Of a stretch of DNA of 36,511 bases, positions 24,573-32,767 are shown one piece after another (positions within the stretch are counted from its first letter, which is position 1; each line of letters begins with the position of its first letter). Below the pieces are notes generated by a model. The model did no database searches, was not told where the DNA came from, and saw only the letters and a program-made list of their open reading frames with translations. The translations under genes and the position numbers were made by a program. The stretch comes from JBBDNV01 sp040877415 (GTDB taxonomy: Bacteria > Planctomycetota > Planctomycetia > Pirellulales > PALSA-1355). Where the stretch lies: positions 1 to 36,511 of the forward strand of contig JBBDNV010000039.1 of assembly GCA_040877415.1 (NCBI GenBank), in the 5' to 3' direction.

Positions 24573-27500
24573 GTGCTCGCACGCGTGCGCGCGCCTTGCG
24601 CTTTGCGCGCAGGGTCTGCTCTTGCGCGCGTGCTCTTGGCAATGGCGATCGGCTCGTTCTGGGCAGCATTCGCCGGCGCGCAAGTCGATTTGCCCGGCGG
24701 CCGTCTCTCGGATCGCATCACCGTGGCCGCCGACGGCGGCACGCACTGGGTCGAAGGCGTTTACGACGTCTACGTCCTGGCGGGCAACTGCTACGTCAAC
24801 CAGGGGCTTACCTACGCGCGCAGCCAGCAGGCCGTGCTGTGGGTCGAACGGGGCGGTGCGTATGGCGATCCGCCGCACAAGGTGATCGCCTATCTCGAAG
24901 GCGACGTCGAGATCAACTATCAGCCGGATTCCGCGCGAGAGCCCGGCGGCCAGATGCGCGCCGGCACCTCGACGCTCAAGGACCGCGCGTGGTTTGGCCG
25001 CTTCTATTCGGCGCTGCCGGTCGACGTGCGGCCGATCGCCTTTGCCCCGCCGCCTGCGGCCAGGCCGGATATCTACGGCCGCGCGGCGTCCCATCTCGGG
25101 CCGAGCCCGCCCGTCGAGGCGCAGCAAGCGCAATTCGCCGAGCCGATCGCGCCCCCGCCCGAGGTCCTTCCGCCGCCGGCCGACATGCTGCGCATCCGCG
25201 TGCAAAGCCGCAGCCACACGCCGCTGGACGCCCAGTTTTACGAGGTTCCCAACACCCAGCAGCAGATCGTGATCGTCAAGAACGGCGTGAACATCATCGT
25301 CGACGGCCTCGACCAGTTTGACTCGATCGACGTCGATACCGACAACCTGATCGTCTGGACCGAGGGCCGGCTGCGAATCTCGACCGAAGGGCAATCGCAG
25401 CCCAAGGACCGGCCCCTGGAAATCTACATGGAAGGCAACGTCGTGTTTCGCCAGGGCGAGCGGACGATCCACGCCCAGCGGATGTACTACGACGTGAACC
25501 GCCAGACCGGCATCGTGCTGGGCGCCGAAGTGCTCACGCCCGTGGAAAACTTCGAGGGCTTGCTCAAGCTGCGGGCCGACGTCGTGCAGCAGATCGGCCG
25601 CGACCGGTTCGTGGCCCAGAACGCCTCGATCACCTCGAGCCGCCTGGGAATTCCCACCTATGAGCTGCGCAGCGGGCTGATGGCCTTCGACGACATCCAG
25701 CATCCGCGCATCAACCCCTTCACCCAACTGCCCGTCGTCGACGCCACCGGCGCCGCCGTGATCGATCACCAGCGACTGGCCACCAGCCGCAACAACGTCG
25801 TGTACATCAACCAGGTGCCGGTCTTCTACTGGCCGTTTCTGGCCACGGACCTGGAGCGGCCGAACTATTACATCGACGATATCCAGCTCCGCAACGACCA
25901 GGTGTTCGGCACGCAGGTGCTTACGGACATCAACGCCTACCAGGTGCTGGGCCTGCGCAACCCGCCGCCAGGAACGAAGTGGATCGCCAGCGCCGATTAC
26001 CTCAGCCGGCGCGGATTCGGCTACGGCACGACGTTCGACTACGAACGCCAGACGCTGTTCGGCGTTCCCGAAAGCACCGGCGGATTCCTGGACGCGTGGG
26101 CGATCAACGACCACGGCCTCGATAACCTGGGCCTGTTGCGCCGCGACGTCCCGCCGGAAAAAAGTTACCGCGGTCGCGTCTTGTTTCAGCACAGAAGCAT
26201 GCTGCCGGACAACTTCCAGTTGACCGGCGAAATGGGGCTGATCAGCGACTTTAACTTCCTGGAACAGTATTTCGAACGCGAATACGACGAGCTCAAGGAC
26301 CAGACCACCGACGTCGAGCTGAAACAGTACCTGGACAACAGCACCTGGAGCATCGTCGCCTCGGTGCGCCTCAATCCCTTCTTTACCGAAACCGAGTGGC
26401 TGCCGCGGCTGGATCACTTCTGGATCGGCCAGCCGCTTTTGAACGACCGGCTCACCTGGTTCGAGCACACCAGCCTGGCGTTTGCGCGTTTCCAGAGCTC
26501 CAATCCGCCGACCGATCCGGCGCAGGCCGCGCTGTGGGGTCCGCTCCCCTGGGAAGCGCCCCCTTCCACCACGCGCCCGGGCGAGCGGCTCATCACGCGG
26601 CACGAGCTCGACTTTCCGTTCTCGCTGGGCGCCTTCAAGTTCGATCCGTACGTGCTGGGCGAGCTGGCCCGCTGGGGCGACAATCTGGCCTTCGAACCCG
26701 AAAACCGGGCCTACGGGGCGGGCGGAATTCGCGCGAGCACCTCGATGTGGGCCGCCGACCCCTTGATCACTAGCGAGCTGTTCAACCTCAACGGCATCGC
26801 GCACAAGGTGGTCTTCGAGACCGACCTGTTCTATGCCCAGAGCACGCAGGATCTCGACACGCTCCCCTTGTACGACCAGATCGACGATAACAACATCGAG
26901 GCCTATCGCCGCTGGTTCCCGTTTTTCGATTTCGGCGGGCCGCCGCCCGTGCCGACCCGCTTCGACGAACGCTTCTACGCCCTGCGCCGCGGCTTGGGCA
27001 GCTACGCGGCTTCGCCCTCGATGGAAATCGCCGACGACCTGTTCGCCGCGCGGCTCGGCGCGCGCCAACGGTGGCAAACCAAGCGCGGGCCGCGATCCAA
27101 CCCGCACATCGTCGACTGGATCACGTTCGACGTCGACGCCACGCTGTTCCCCAATCCCGACCGCGACAATTTCGGCACGGTGATCGGCCTGGTCGATTAC
27201 AACTTCAGTTGGCACGTGGGCGACCGCACGACGCTGGTCTCCGACGGCTATTTCGATTTCTTCGACGACGCGCCCAAGTATTTCACCGTGGGCGGATTCG
27301 TCGACCGGCCGCCGCGCGGCTCGATCTATCTCGGCTTCCGTTCGCTGCAAGGCCCGATCACGAGCAACGTCATCGTGTTCAATTACAGCTACCGCATGAG
27401 CCCCAAATGGCTTTCGTCGTTCGGCACGACGTTCGACTTCCACAATTCGCGCAACATCGGCCAGAACCTGATGCTCACCCGGATCGGCGAATCGTTTCTC

Positions 27501-27641
27501 GTAAGCGTGATCGTCAACGTCGACACGAGCAAGGGCAACGTCGGCGCCAACCTGGCCATCCAGCCGCGCTTCCTGCAAGGACGCGTCGGCGCCGCCTCGC
27601 CGGTGGCAATCCCCGTAGCCGGAGCGTACGGAATTGAATAA
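24573..27641 (+). CDS. lptD: LptD/OstA-like outer-membrane assembly protein
   Basis: 1022 residues from a GTG at 24573; no strong Shine-Dalgarno site, and the GTG at 24630 or the ATG at 24642 are alternatives nearer the signal peptide (LLAMAIGSFWAAFAGAQ). A first beta-jellyroll-like stretch (about 45-130) is followed by a proline-rich linker and an OstA-type segment at about 205-400 (NGVNIIVDGLDQFDSIDVDT, LEIYMEGNVVFRQGERTIHA, MYYDV). Residues from about 430 to the end are rich in alternating aromatic strands and match the barrel part of LptD (VPVFYWPFLATDLERPNYYI, GTTFDYERQTLFG). LptD inserts lipopolysaccharide in the outer membrane. The architecture is longer and more divergent than in E. 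coli (about 784 residues), and the disulfide cysteines of the E. coli protein are not seen. Confidence 0.83.
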   Translation: MLARVRAPCALRAGSALARVLLAMAIGSFWAAFAGAQVDLPGGRLSDRITVAADGGTHWVEGVYDVYVLAGNCYVNQGLTYARSQQAVLWVERGGAYGDPPHKVIAYLEGDVEINYQPDSAREPGGQMRAGTSTLKDRAWFGRFYSALPVDVRPIAFAPPPAARPDIYGRAASHLGPSPPVEAQQAQFAEPIAPPPEVLPPPADMLRIRVQSRSHTPLDAQFYEVPNTQQQIVIVKNGVNIIVDGLDQFDSIDVDTDNLIVWTEGRLRISTEGQSQPKDRPLEIYMEGNVVFRQGERTIHAQRMYYDVNRQTGIVLGAEVLTPVENFEGLLKLRADVVQQIGRDRFVAQNASITSSRLGIPTYELRSGLMAFDDIQHPRINPFTQLPVVDATGAAVIDHQRLATSRNNVVYINQVPVFYWPFLATDLERPNYYIDDIQLRNDQVFGTQVLTDINAYQVLGLRNPPPGTKWIASADYLSRRGFGYGTTFDYERQTLFGVPESTGGFLDAWAINDHGLDNLGLLRRDVPPEKSYRGRVLFQHRSMLPDNFQLTGEMGLISDFNFLEQYFEREYDELKDQTTDVELKQYLDNSTWSIVASVRLNPFFTETEWLPRLDHFWIGQPLLNDRLTWFEHTSLAFARFQSSNPPTDPAQAALWGPLPWEAPPSTTRPGERLITRHELDFPFSLGAFKFDPYVLGELARWGDNLAFEPENRAYGAGGIRASTSMWAADPLITSELFNLNGIAHKVVFETDLFYAQSTQDLDTLPLYDQIDDNNIEAYRRWFPFFDFGGPPPVPTRFDERFYALRRGLGSYAASPSMEIADDLFAARLGARQRWQTKRGPRSNPHIVDWITFDVDATLFPNPDRDNFGTVIGLVDYNFSWHVGDRTTLVSDGYFDFFDDAPKYFTVGGFVDRPPRGSIYLGFRSLQGPITSNVIVFNYSYRMSPKWLSSFGTTFDFHNSRNIGQNLMLTRIGESFLVSVIVNVDTSKGNVGANLAIQPRFLQGRVGAASPVAIPVAGAYGIE

Positions 27642-27665
27642 CCCGAGCCGAATCACGAACCGAAA

Positions 27666-27697
27666 ATCGCGGCACCGCGATCCAGCCGCTTGCGGCT
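27666..27697. terminator. Two adjacent short palindromes between convergent genes
   Basis: ATCGCGG-CA-CCGCGAT at 27666-27681 and AGCCGC-TT-GCGGCT at 27684-27697 lie in the 73-bp gap between the LptD-like stop and the DUF1501 stop. Loops are only 2 nt and no T run follows, so termination is only a suggestion. Confidence 0.35.
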
Positions 27698-27714
27698 TAG
27701 CACACCCCAACCGC

Positions 27715-29058
27715 TCAGATCACCTCGGCCATCGGCTGATACCCGCGATCCACCAGGTACTGCGGCCGCCCGGCCAGATCGGGGATCGTCACGCGGTTCA
27801 CGTCGATCCCCAGCCGGTGATACAGCGTGGCGAACACCTCCTGAAAATGCACGGGCCGGTCCTTGGCTTCGGCCGCCAGCCGGTCGGTCGAGCCGATCAC
27901 CTGGCCGGTGCGCATGCCGCCGCCGAAGAGCAAACCGCACGACACGGCGGGCCAGTGATCGCGGCCGGCACTGTTGTTGATCTTGGGCGTGCGCCCGAAT
28001 TCGCCCCACACCACGACCGACACGTCCTTGTCCAGCCCGCGTCCGTGGATGTCGTCGATCAAGGCCGAGAGCCCCTGGTCGAGCAAGGGCATGTCTTGCC
28101 GGCAGGCGTTAAAATTGCTGCCGTGATGATCCCAGCGGCTGAAGGCCAAGGTCACGCAGCGCGTGCCGGCTTCGATCAAACGGCGGGCGATCAGGAAGTG
28201 TTCCATCAATTTCGGGCCGCCGTCGTCGCGGTTCCGCGGATCGCCCTTGCCGTACCGCGCGCGGATCTTGGGATCCTCTTTCTCGATGTCCAAGGCATCC
28301 ATCAGGCGGCTGGACGTGAGCACGCCGAACGCCTGATCGTTGAAGTTGTCGAGCCCCTCCATCATGCCCGTCGCGTCGGCTTCGCGGCGGAAGTTGTCAA
28401 AGCTCGCCAACAGCGCCTTTCGGTCGGCGAGCCGATCGAGCGTGATGCCGCCCAGCACCATGTCGGCCTTCCCCTCTCCGTCGGGCTTGAACGGCGCATG
28501 GGCCACGCCCAAGTAGCCGGGCTGCCCGTTGTCACTCCAGGGCACGTGCCCCATCTTCGGCGCCAGGCCCACAAAGGGCGGCAGCGAGCGATCGGCCGCG
28601 CCGTGCAATTTCGACAGCACCGAGCCCAGGCAGGGCCAGCCGCCGGCCGGCTGTTGGCGGCCGCGGCGCCGGCCGGTGAGACATTCGAACGCGTCGTGCG
28701 CGCCCGATGCGCCGACGATCGAGCGAATGGGAATGAGCTTGTCCATCCGCGCGGCGATGAGCGGAAGGTGCTCGCAGATGTCGATGCCCGGCACGTTGGT
28801 GTGGATCGGCCGGAACTCGCCGCGAACCTCCACAGGCGCGTCCATCTTCAGATCGTAAAAATCCTGGTGCGGCGGGCCGCCCGGCAGGAAGATCATGATG
28901 ATCCCCTTGTGCGCATGCCGCACGCCGCTGGCGGCCTGCGCGCGCAGAATCTGCGGCAGCGACAAACCACCCAACGCCAGCCCGCCGATCTTCAGAAACG
29001 ACCGCCGGGAAATTCCGTCGCAAAAACCGCGCTGCGGTCGGCCGAGGATGGTCAACAT
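27715..29058 (-). CDS. DUF1501 (sulfatase-like) protein with Tat signal
   Basis: 447 residues from the ATG at 29058. A twin-arginine signal is clear: SRRSFLKIGGLALGGL at 18-33. The rest matches DUF1501, a family related to the alkaline-phosphatase/sulfatase superfamily: FLPGGPPHQDFYDLK near residue 57, FRPIHTNVPGIDICEHLP, SIVGASGAHDAFE, VVVWGEFGRTPKIN, GRDHWPAVSCGLLFGGG, and a C-terminal VHFQEVFATLYHRLGID. Metal-binding Asp/His residues are plausible in GRDHW. Exported and folded before transport. In planctomycetes these genes usually pair with DUF1549/DUF1553 (cytochrome-type PSD1) genes, but no such partner is adjacent here. Substrate unknown. Confidence 0.93.
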   Translation of the reverse strand: MLTILGRPQRGFCDGISRRSFLKIGGLALGGLSLPQILRAQAASGVRHAHKGIIMIFLPGGPPHQDFYDLKMDAPVEVRGEFRPIHTNVPGIDICEHLPLIAARMDKLIPIRSIVGASGAHDAFECLTGRRRGRQQPAGGWPCLGSVLSKLHGAADRSLPPFVGLAPKMGHVPWSDNGQPGYLGVAHAPFKPDGEGKADMVLGGITLDRLADRKALLASFDNFRREADATGMMEGLDNFNDQAFGVLTSSRLMDALDIEKEDPKIRARYGKGDPRNRDDGGPKLMEHFLIARRLIEAGTRCVTLAFSRWDHHGSNFNACRQDMPLLDQGLSALIDDIHGRGLDKDVSVVVWGEFGRTPKINNSAGRDHWPAVSCGLLFGGGMRTGQVIGSTDRLAAEAKDRPVHFQEVFATLYHRLGIDVNRVTIPDLAGRPQYLVDRGYQPMAEVI

Positions 29059-29174
29059 GGCTCGTCCTCCAGGTGGGGGCGGGGCTACGGCGAGCGATTC
29101 GGGCAGGGTAGGCCTGGAGGAAATCGTATCAGAACTGCTCGATCCGATCAACATTTCGATCGCAAAGCAATTTC

Positions 29175-29268
29175 AGCCCCCGGCTTTGCCGGGGGATCGT
29201 GTTGCTCGTTGCAAAACCGACGCGGGCCGATCCCGCGGCAAAGGGATCCCCCGGCAAAGCCGGGGGCT
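29175..29268. repeat. Perfect inverted repeat, dispersed-repeat family E
   Basis: Arms at 29175-29198 and 29245-29268 are exact reverse complements (24 nt). Each arm is also a hairpin: CCCCCGGC-TTT-GCCGGGGG. The spacer is 46 nt. It lies 25 bp past the stop of the minus-strand coiled-coil gene and upstream of the DUF1501 gene. Confidence 0.85.
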
Positions 29269-29293
29269 TAAACGCCTTCGCAATCATGCCGCT

Positions 29294-30391
29294 TCAATCC
29301 AGCGGAATGAGCGTGACGGAGGGCGTCACGAGTTGCCGCATTTGGGCCCGCAGCTTGCTGAGATTCTCCGCCCGGTCGCGATACTCGCGTTCGAGCAATT
29401 CCACTTCAATCCGTTTGATCATGACCTGCCCAGAAGAATTGCGCGCTTGTTCGAATTGTTCCTGGAGGACCTTGCTCTTGACTTCGATTTCGGCGAGCTC
29501 GATGGCGGTATCGTCCAGCCGCGTTTTCAGCTCGGCGATGCGTCGGCCGCCGGCCTGCTCGGCCGCATGCGCGCGGAACTTGGCGACTTCGGCCTCGGCT
29601 TGCGCGTGTTGGTCCTCAGCGTCGAGCACTTGCTCCTGCGTCACGACAGTACCGGTCGCGAACTTCGCTCGAAGTGTACCGACGATTTCCTTGCGAAACG
29701 CCACCGATTTCTCCAGTTCCTTCAGTACCCGGTCGTTCGCGGCAGCGGAGGCGACAACATTCGCCAACTGGGCGATCTGGTGCTCAATGACAGCCTGCCG
29801 CGCTTTCAGCCCATGGAGTTGCACGTCCAGGCTCTGCAGCTCGGTTTCGATTCGCACCCTCTTTTGCGCGGCCAGCGCCGAGTCGATTTCCACCTTGTGG
29901 ATGGCCGCCAGCGTCAAAAGCGCCTCGTGCTCCTTATTCAGATCTTCTTTCAACCGCTCGAACCGCTTGTTCTCGTCAGCAAGCTGCCGCGCATCGGCCT
30001 CGTATTCATTCACGGCAAGCTCGTGCACTCGCTTGTTGAGAACCTCCACGAGCGCTGCGAGCAACTTGTCCGCCGGCACGCGTTCTTTGTACGACTCGAC
30101 GGTAATGCTGATGGCCCCGCTCGCGCCGGAACCAAACTTCACTTTCGCTACGTCGGAGAATTTGGGAGCCTCCGAGGCCGCATCGGCCGAAACCGTGGCG
30201 ACTGCCTCCTTGCACAGCGACTCGCTCGCTAGCAACACCCACGGGAACGCCCCTTGCGCAAGCGGCGTCTCGTGCCCGGCCGTTACCCGTATCAGACCCG
30301 ACGCGGTGCTCACCACCTCGGCGGCACGCGCCCGATCCGCTCCGATGAAAACCAGCGCCGCAATCGACAACAGCGAGATGATTGGTCGCAT
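29294..30391 (-). CDS. Exported coiled-coil protein, function unknown
   Basis: 365 residues with a signal peptide (ISLLSIAALVFIGADRARA). Residues 24-110 are mixed, with GSGASGAISITVESYKERV. Residues about 125-355 are almost entirely charged helix with heptad-like spacing (NKRFERLKEDLNKEHEALL, LKELEKSVAFRKEIVGTLR, AELKTRLDDTAIELAEIEV, LLEREYRDRAENLSKLRAQ), so a long periplasmic coiled coil is expected. The helical part recalls fusion-protein or Wzz-type coiled coils, but lipoyl and transmembrane domains are missing. The start overlaps the stop of the upstream gene by one base (TAATG), so it is translationally coupled to the candidate anti-sigma gene. I do not recognise a family. Confidence 0.82.
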   Translation of the reverse strand: MRPIISLLSIAALVFIGADRARAAEVVSTASGLIRVTAGHETPLAQGAFPWVLLASESLCKEAVATVSADAASEAPKFSDVAKVKFGSGASGAISITVESYKERVPADKLLAALVEVLNKRVHELAVNEYEADARQLADENKRFERLKEDLNKEHEALLTLAAIHKVEIDSALAAQKRVRIETELQSLDVQLHGLKARQAVIEHQIAQLANVVASAAANDRVLKELEKSVAFRKEIVGTLRAKFATGTVVTQEQVLDAEDQHAQAEAEVAKFRAHAAEQAGGRRIAELKTRLDDTAIELAEIEVKSKVLQEQFEQARNSSGQVMIKRIEVELLEREYRDRAENLSKLRAQMRQLVTPSVTLIPLD

Positions 30392-30969
30392 TACGTTTCT
30401 CCCTCTCGGGCCGCTAGCGCCGTCAGGCGCTCGCGCGCCACTTCGGCGGAATGGGTTTTGGGAAACAATTGCTCCACGTCGCGGTAAAGTCGGATCGCTT
30501 CCTCGCTCGGGTCCATCTGCGTTCGCAGCTCGTCGGCCCGCTGGATCATGCGATAGGCCACGACGTCGACTTGTTCGCGCACCACGTCCAGCGGGTCCGG
30601 TTCGGCCAAAGCACGCTGCGCTTGCTCCAGGGCCCGATCGCGCTTGCGCAAAGCGATCATTTGCCGCGCCAGCCGCTCGTGAAAGTCAGCCTCGGCCTGC
30701 AAGCGTTCGATCTCGCCCCAATCGAGCGCCGCGCCGGCCACGGACTTCTCCGTTCCCGTTGGAAGCGCCGCGCGGGGCACCAACGACCAGGCCGTAGCGA
30801 CCGCCGCAACCACAACCACCGGCACGGCGGTCAACAGCACGCGCGACCGGCGTCTTCGCTTTTGATCCAACCGCCGCACGCGTCCGGCCAACTCGCCCGG
30901 CGCGATAATCGGCTTCTCGAAATCGGCATCCGCGCCGCGCAGCAAGTTTCTCAATTCACCGTCGTTCAT
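30391..30969 (-). CDS. Single-pass membrane protein, candidate anti-sigma factor
   Basis: 192 residues. A short basic cytoplasmic head (MNDGELRNLLRGADADFEKP..., KRRRRSR) precedes one transmembrane helix at about 43-64 (VLLTAVPVVVVAAVATAWSL). The periplasmic part is helical and carries a TPR-like segment (SEEAIRLYRDVEQLFP). It lies 145 bp downstream of an ECF sigma factor on the same strand and is coupled to the following exported gene by a TAATG overlap. Position, topology and a small N-terminal cytoplasmic head fit an anti-sigma factor. A zinc-binding HxxxCxxC motif is absent, so the anti-sigma call rests on context only. Confidence 0.75.
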   Translation of the reverse strand: MNDGELRNLLRGADADFEKPIIAPGELAGRVRRLDQKRRRRSRVLLTAVPVVVVAAVATAWSLVPRAALPTGTEKSVAGAALDWGEIERLQAEADFHERLARQMIALRKRDRALEQAQRALAEPDPLDVVREQVDVVAYRMIQRADELRTQMDPSEEAIRLYRDVEQLFPKTHSAEVARERLTALAAREGET

Positions 30970-31012
30970 GGCTTGGTCTTACAAGTCTCTGTATTCTTCC
31001 GATTCCAGATTT

Positions 31013-31111
31013 GAACCGCAGAGGGCGCATCAAGAATAGCATCTTCTGTATTCTTTCTCCTCCGCGTCCTCTGCGTCCTCTGCGGTAAAAACTTCTAGCT
31101 CTGCGGTAAAC
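31013..31111. repeat. Dispersed-repeat family D element next to the sigma-factor stop
   Basis: ACCGCAGAGGGCGC at about 31014-31027 opposes CGTCCTCTGCGTCCTCTGCGGT at 31065-31086 in inverted orientation. CTCTGCGGTAAA is repeated directly at 31078-31089 and 31100-31111. The element ends 3 nt from the stop codon of the sigma gene and fills most of the sigma/anti-sigma gap. It resembles the element at 19038-19131. Confidence 0.65.
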
Positions 31112-31114
31112 TTT

Positions 31115-31702
31115 TCATACATCTTCCCGAAGCGACTCCTCGAGCAGCTTTCGCGCCCGCGACAAGCGCACTTCCACGGCATTGCGTTTAATCGCCAGCA
31201 CGCCCGCCATCTCGTCGATGCTCAACTCCTCAAAGTATCGCAGCACGATCACTTCGCGCTGTGTCGACGGCAGCCGGGCCACCGCCGCTCGAATGCTCGC
31301 CGCCTGTTCGTCTCGTTCGCTTCGCCGATCGGCCGGCGCGGCTTGTTTCTGCCGAGCCGGGGCGATCGCGCCCAACATACGCGCGGTCAGCCAGCGGCGC
31401 CGCCTGAGGCTGCGGCAGCGATTGACGGTCATGGCCGCCAGCCAGGTCCAGAGCCGCGCTTCGCCGCGGAATTGTTTCCCCTTTCTGAGCACGGCCAGGA
31501 ACACGTCCTGCGCCACGTCGTCGGCCCCTTCACTCCAGCCCAACAGCCGCGCCGCCAGCGCGATCACGCGCCCGCCGTACCGCTCGACAACCTGCTCAAA
31601 GGCCCGCTCGTCGCCGCGCGCCAGGCGCACCGCCAGTTCCCGATCGTCGGCTTCCGCGGGGAGCTGTTTCACAGTCGCGCGTGTTGCGGCCAGCAGGTTC
31701 AT
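31115..31702 (-). CDS. ECF-type RNA polymerase sigma factor
   Basis: 195 residues. Region 2 spans about 26-100: LARGDERAFEQVVERYGGRV, GADDVAQDVFLAVLRK (the DVxQDVF core) and WLAAMTVNRCRSLRRRR. A short linker leads to region 4 at about 137-190: LPSTQREVIVLRYFEELSID, then EMAGVLAIKRNAVEVRLSRA (helix-turn-helix). There is no region 1 or 3, as expected for ECF factors. It directs RNA polymerase to envelope or stress genes and is usually held by an anti-sigma partner, likely the next gene. It is divergent from the ABC transporter gene across a 333-bp gap. The sequence does not reveal its target promoters. Confidence 0.93.
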   Translation of the reverse strand: MNLLAATRATVKQLPAEADDRELAVRLARGDERAFEQVVERYGGRVIALAARLLGWSEGADDVAQDVFLAVLRKGKQFRGEARLWTWLAAMTVNRCRSLRRRRWLTARMLGAIAPARQKQAAPADRRSERDEQAASIRAAVARLPSTQREVIVLRYFEELSIDEMAGVLAIKRNAVEVRLSRARKLLEESLREDV

Positions 31703-32035
31703 CGACCGATAGTGTAGACGCGCGAGCCGCCAAACACTTACATCGCGACGCTCCCAGAAACGGTTAAATCACGCGCGTTTAGCCGGCGGCCCGGCGGGCC
31801 GCGTCCTTTCGTGCGGCCGGCGCTTGCGCCGCGGCGACCGCCCGAAAACCGGGCGTGTCCCACGATTTGCGGCCGGTTTTTGCGGGATTTCCGGCCCCCG
31901 CGCCCTGCTCCGGGCAGTCACCGCTTTTCCTCTGGGGTACGATTAACGAGACAGCCGGCGGAATTTGCGACCCTTCGTCGAAACCCAACCAACCCGAGCG
32001 CTCGCCGCGTCCACCGCCTCCCGAGCGATCTACCT
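31703..32035. other. 333-bp divergent intergenic stretch
   Basis: Lies between the start of the sigma gene (minus) and the start of the ABC ATPase (plus), so it should carry both promoters. A strong hairpin, GCGGCCC-GGC-GGGCCGC, is at 31786-31802. In-frame extensions of the ABC gene into this region read as proline- and arginine-rich sequence unlike the family and are not annotated. No clear promoter hexamers were found. Confidence 0.5.
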
Positions 32036-32767
32036 ATGTCGGTGTCCGATATCGTGACCGCCTCAGGAGTCCGCTTGCGGCTCGAAGACGTCGGCAAGAC
32101 GTTCCAGATGGGCGAAGTCTCCGTCGAGGTGCTCCGCCACATCACGTTCGACGTCCATCCCGGCGAACTCTTGGTGATGGTCGGACCCAGCGGCTCGGGC
32201 AAGACCACGCTGTTGAACATCATGGGCGGGCTCGATTCGCCCACCGTCGGCAGCGTGCGGTACGGCGACCAGGATCTGACCACCGCCACGTCCCGCGAGC
32301 TGACGCGCTACCGGCGCGAGAGCGTCGGCTTCGTCTTTCAGTTCTACAATCTCGTCTCGAATCTCACCGCCCGCGAAAACGTGCTGGTGGCCACCGAAAT
32401 CAGCAGGCGGCCGATGGCCGTCGACGAGGTGCTGCGGCTGGTGGGCCTCGAAGAGCGGATGAACCACTTCCCCTCGCAGCTTTCCGGCGGCGAGCAGCAG
32501 CGCGTGGCCATTGCCAGGGCGCTGGCCAAAAATCCCGAGCTGCTGTTGTGCGACGAGCCGACCGGGGCCCTGGACTACGAAACCGGCAAGCACGTGCTGC
32601 GGCTCTTGGTGGATTTGAAAAACACGCTGGGCAAGACGATTCTGATCATCACCCACAATACCGCGATTGCCCCGATCGCCGAGCGCGTCATCCGGCTCCG
32701 CTCGGGCGAAATTCACGAGATGCACGACAATCCCCGCCCGCAGCCGCCGGAGGACGTCTCGTGGTAA
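32036..32767 (+). CDS. ABC transporter ATP-binding protein, LolD/MacB type
   Basis: 243 residues from the ATG at 32036. Walker A is GPSGSGKTT near residues 49-57, the Q-loop is in FVFQFYNLVSNLTA, the signature is LSGGEQQRVAIARAL, Walker B is ELLLCDEPTGALD, and the switch histidine is in IIITHNTAI. The sequence belongs to the LolD/MacB/FtsE-like branch that powers extrusion or mechanotransmission rather than import. It is followed by a permease gene overlapping by 7 bp and then a HlyD-like gene, so it energises that complex at the inner membrane. Length is usual for the group (about 220-250). Confidence 0.95.
   Translation: MSVSDIVTASGVRLRLEDVGKTFQMGEVSVEVLRHITFDVHPGELLVMVGPSGSGKTTLLNIMGGLDSPTVGSVRYGDQDLTTATSRELTRYRRESVGFVFQFYNLVSNLTARENVLVATEISRRPMAVDEVLRLVGLEERMNHFPSQLSGGEQQRVAIARALAKNPELLLCDEPTGALDYETGKHVLRLLVDLKNTLGKTILIITHNTAIAPIAERVIRLRSGEIHEMHDNPRPQPPEDVSW

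Noticed and set aside
24468..27710. 1080-residue open frame on the minus strand
   Set aside because: Fully antisense to the LptD-like gene; its His/Arg/Val-rich sequence is the usual shadow in GC-rich coding DNA and has no domain.
29175..29268. Inverted repeat as ends of an insertion sequence
   Set aside because: Only 46 nt between the arms and no transposase; each arm is a self-contained hairpin.
29199..30797. 532-residue serine-rich plus-strand open frame
   Set aside because: Antisense to the coiled-coil and anti-sigma-like genes; serine/alanine bias arises from the opposite strand's charged helices.
31855..32760. In-frame upstream extension of the permease
   Set aside because: Runs through the ATPase gene in another frame with Arg/Pro-rich shadow sequence; the permease proper begins at the GTG overlapping the ATPase stop.
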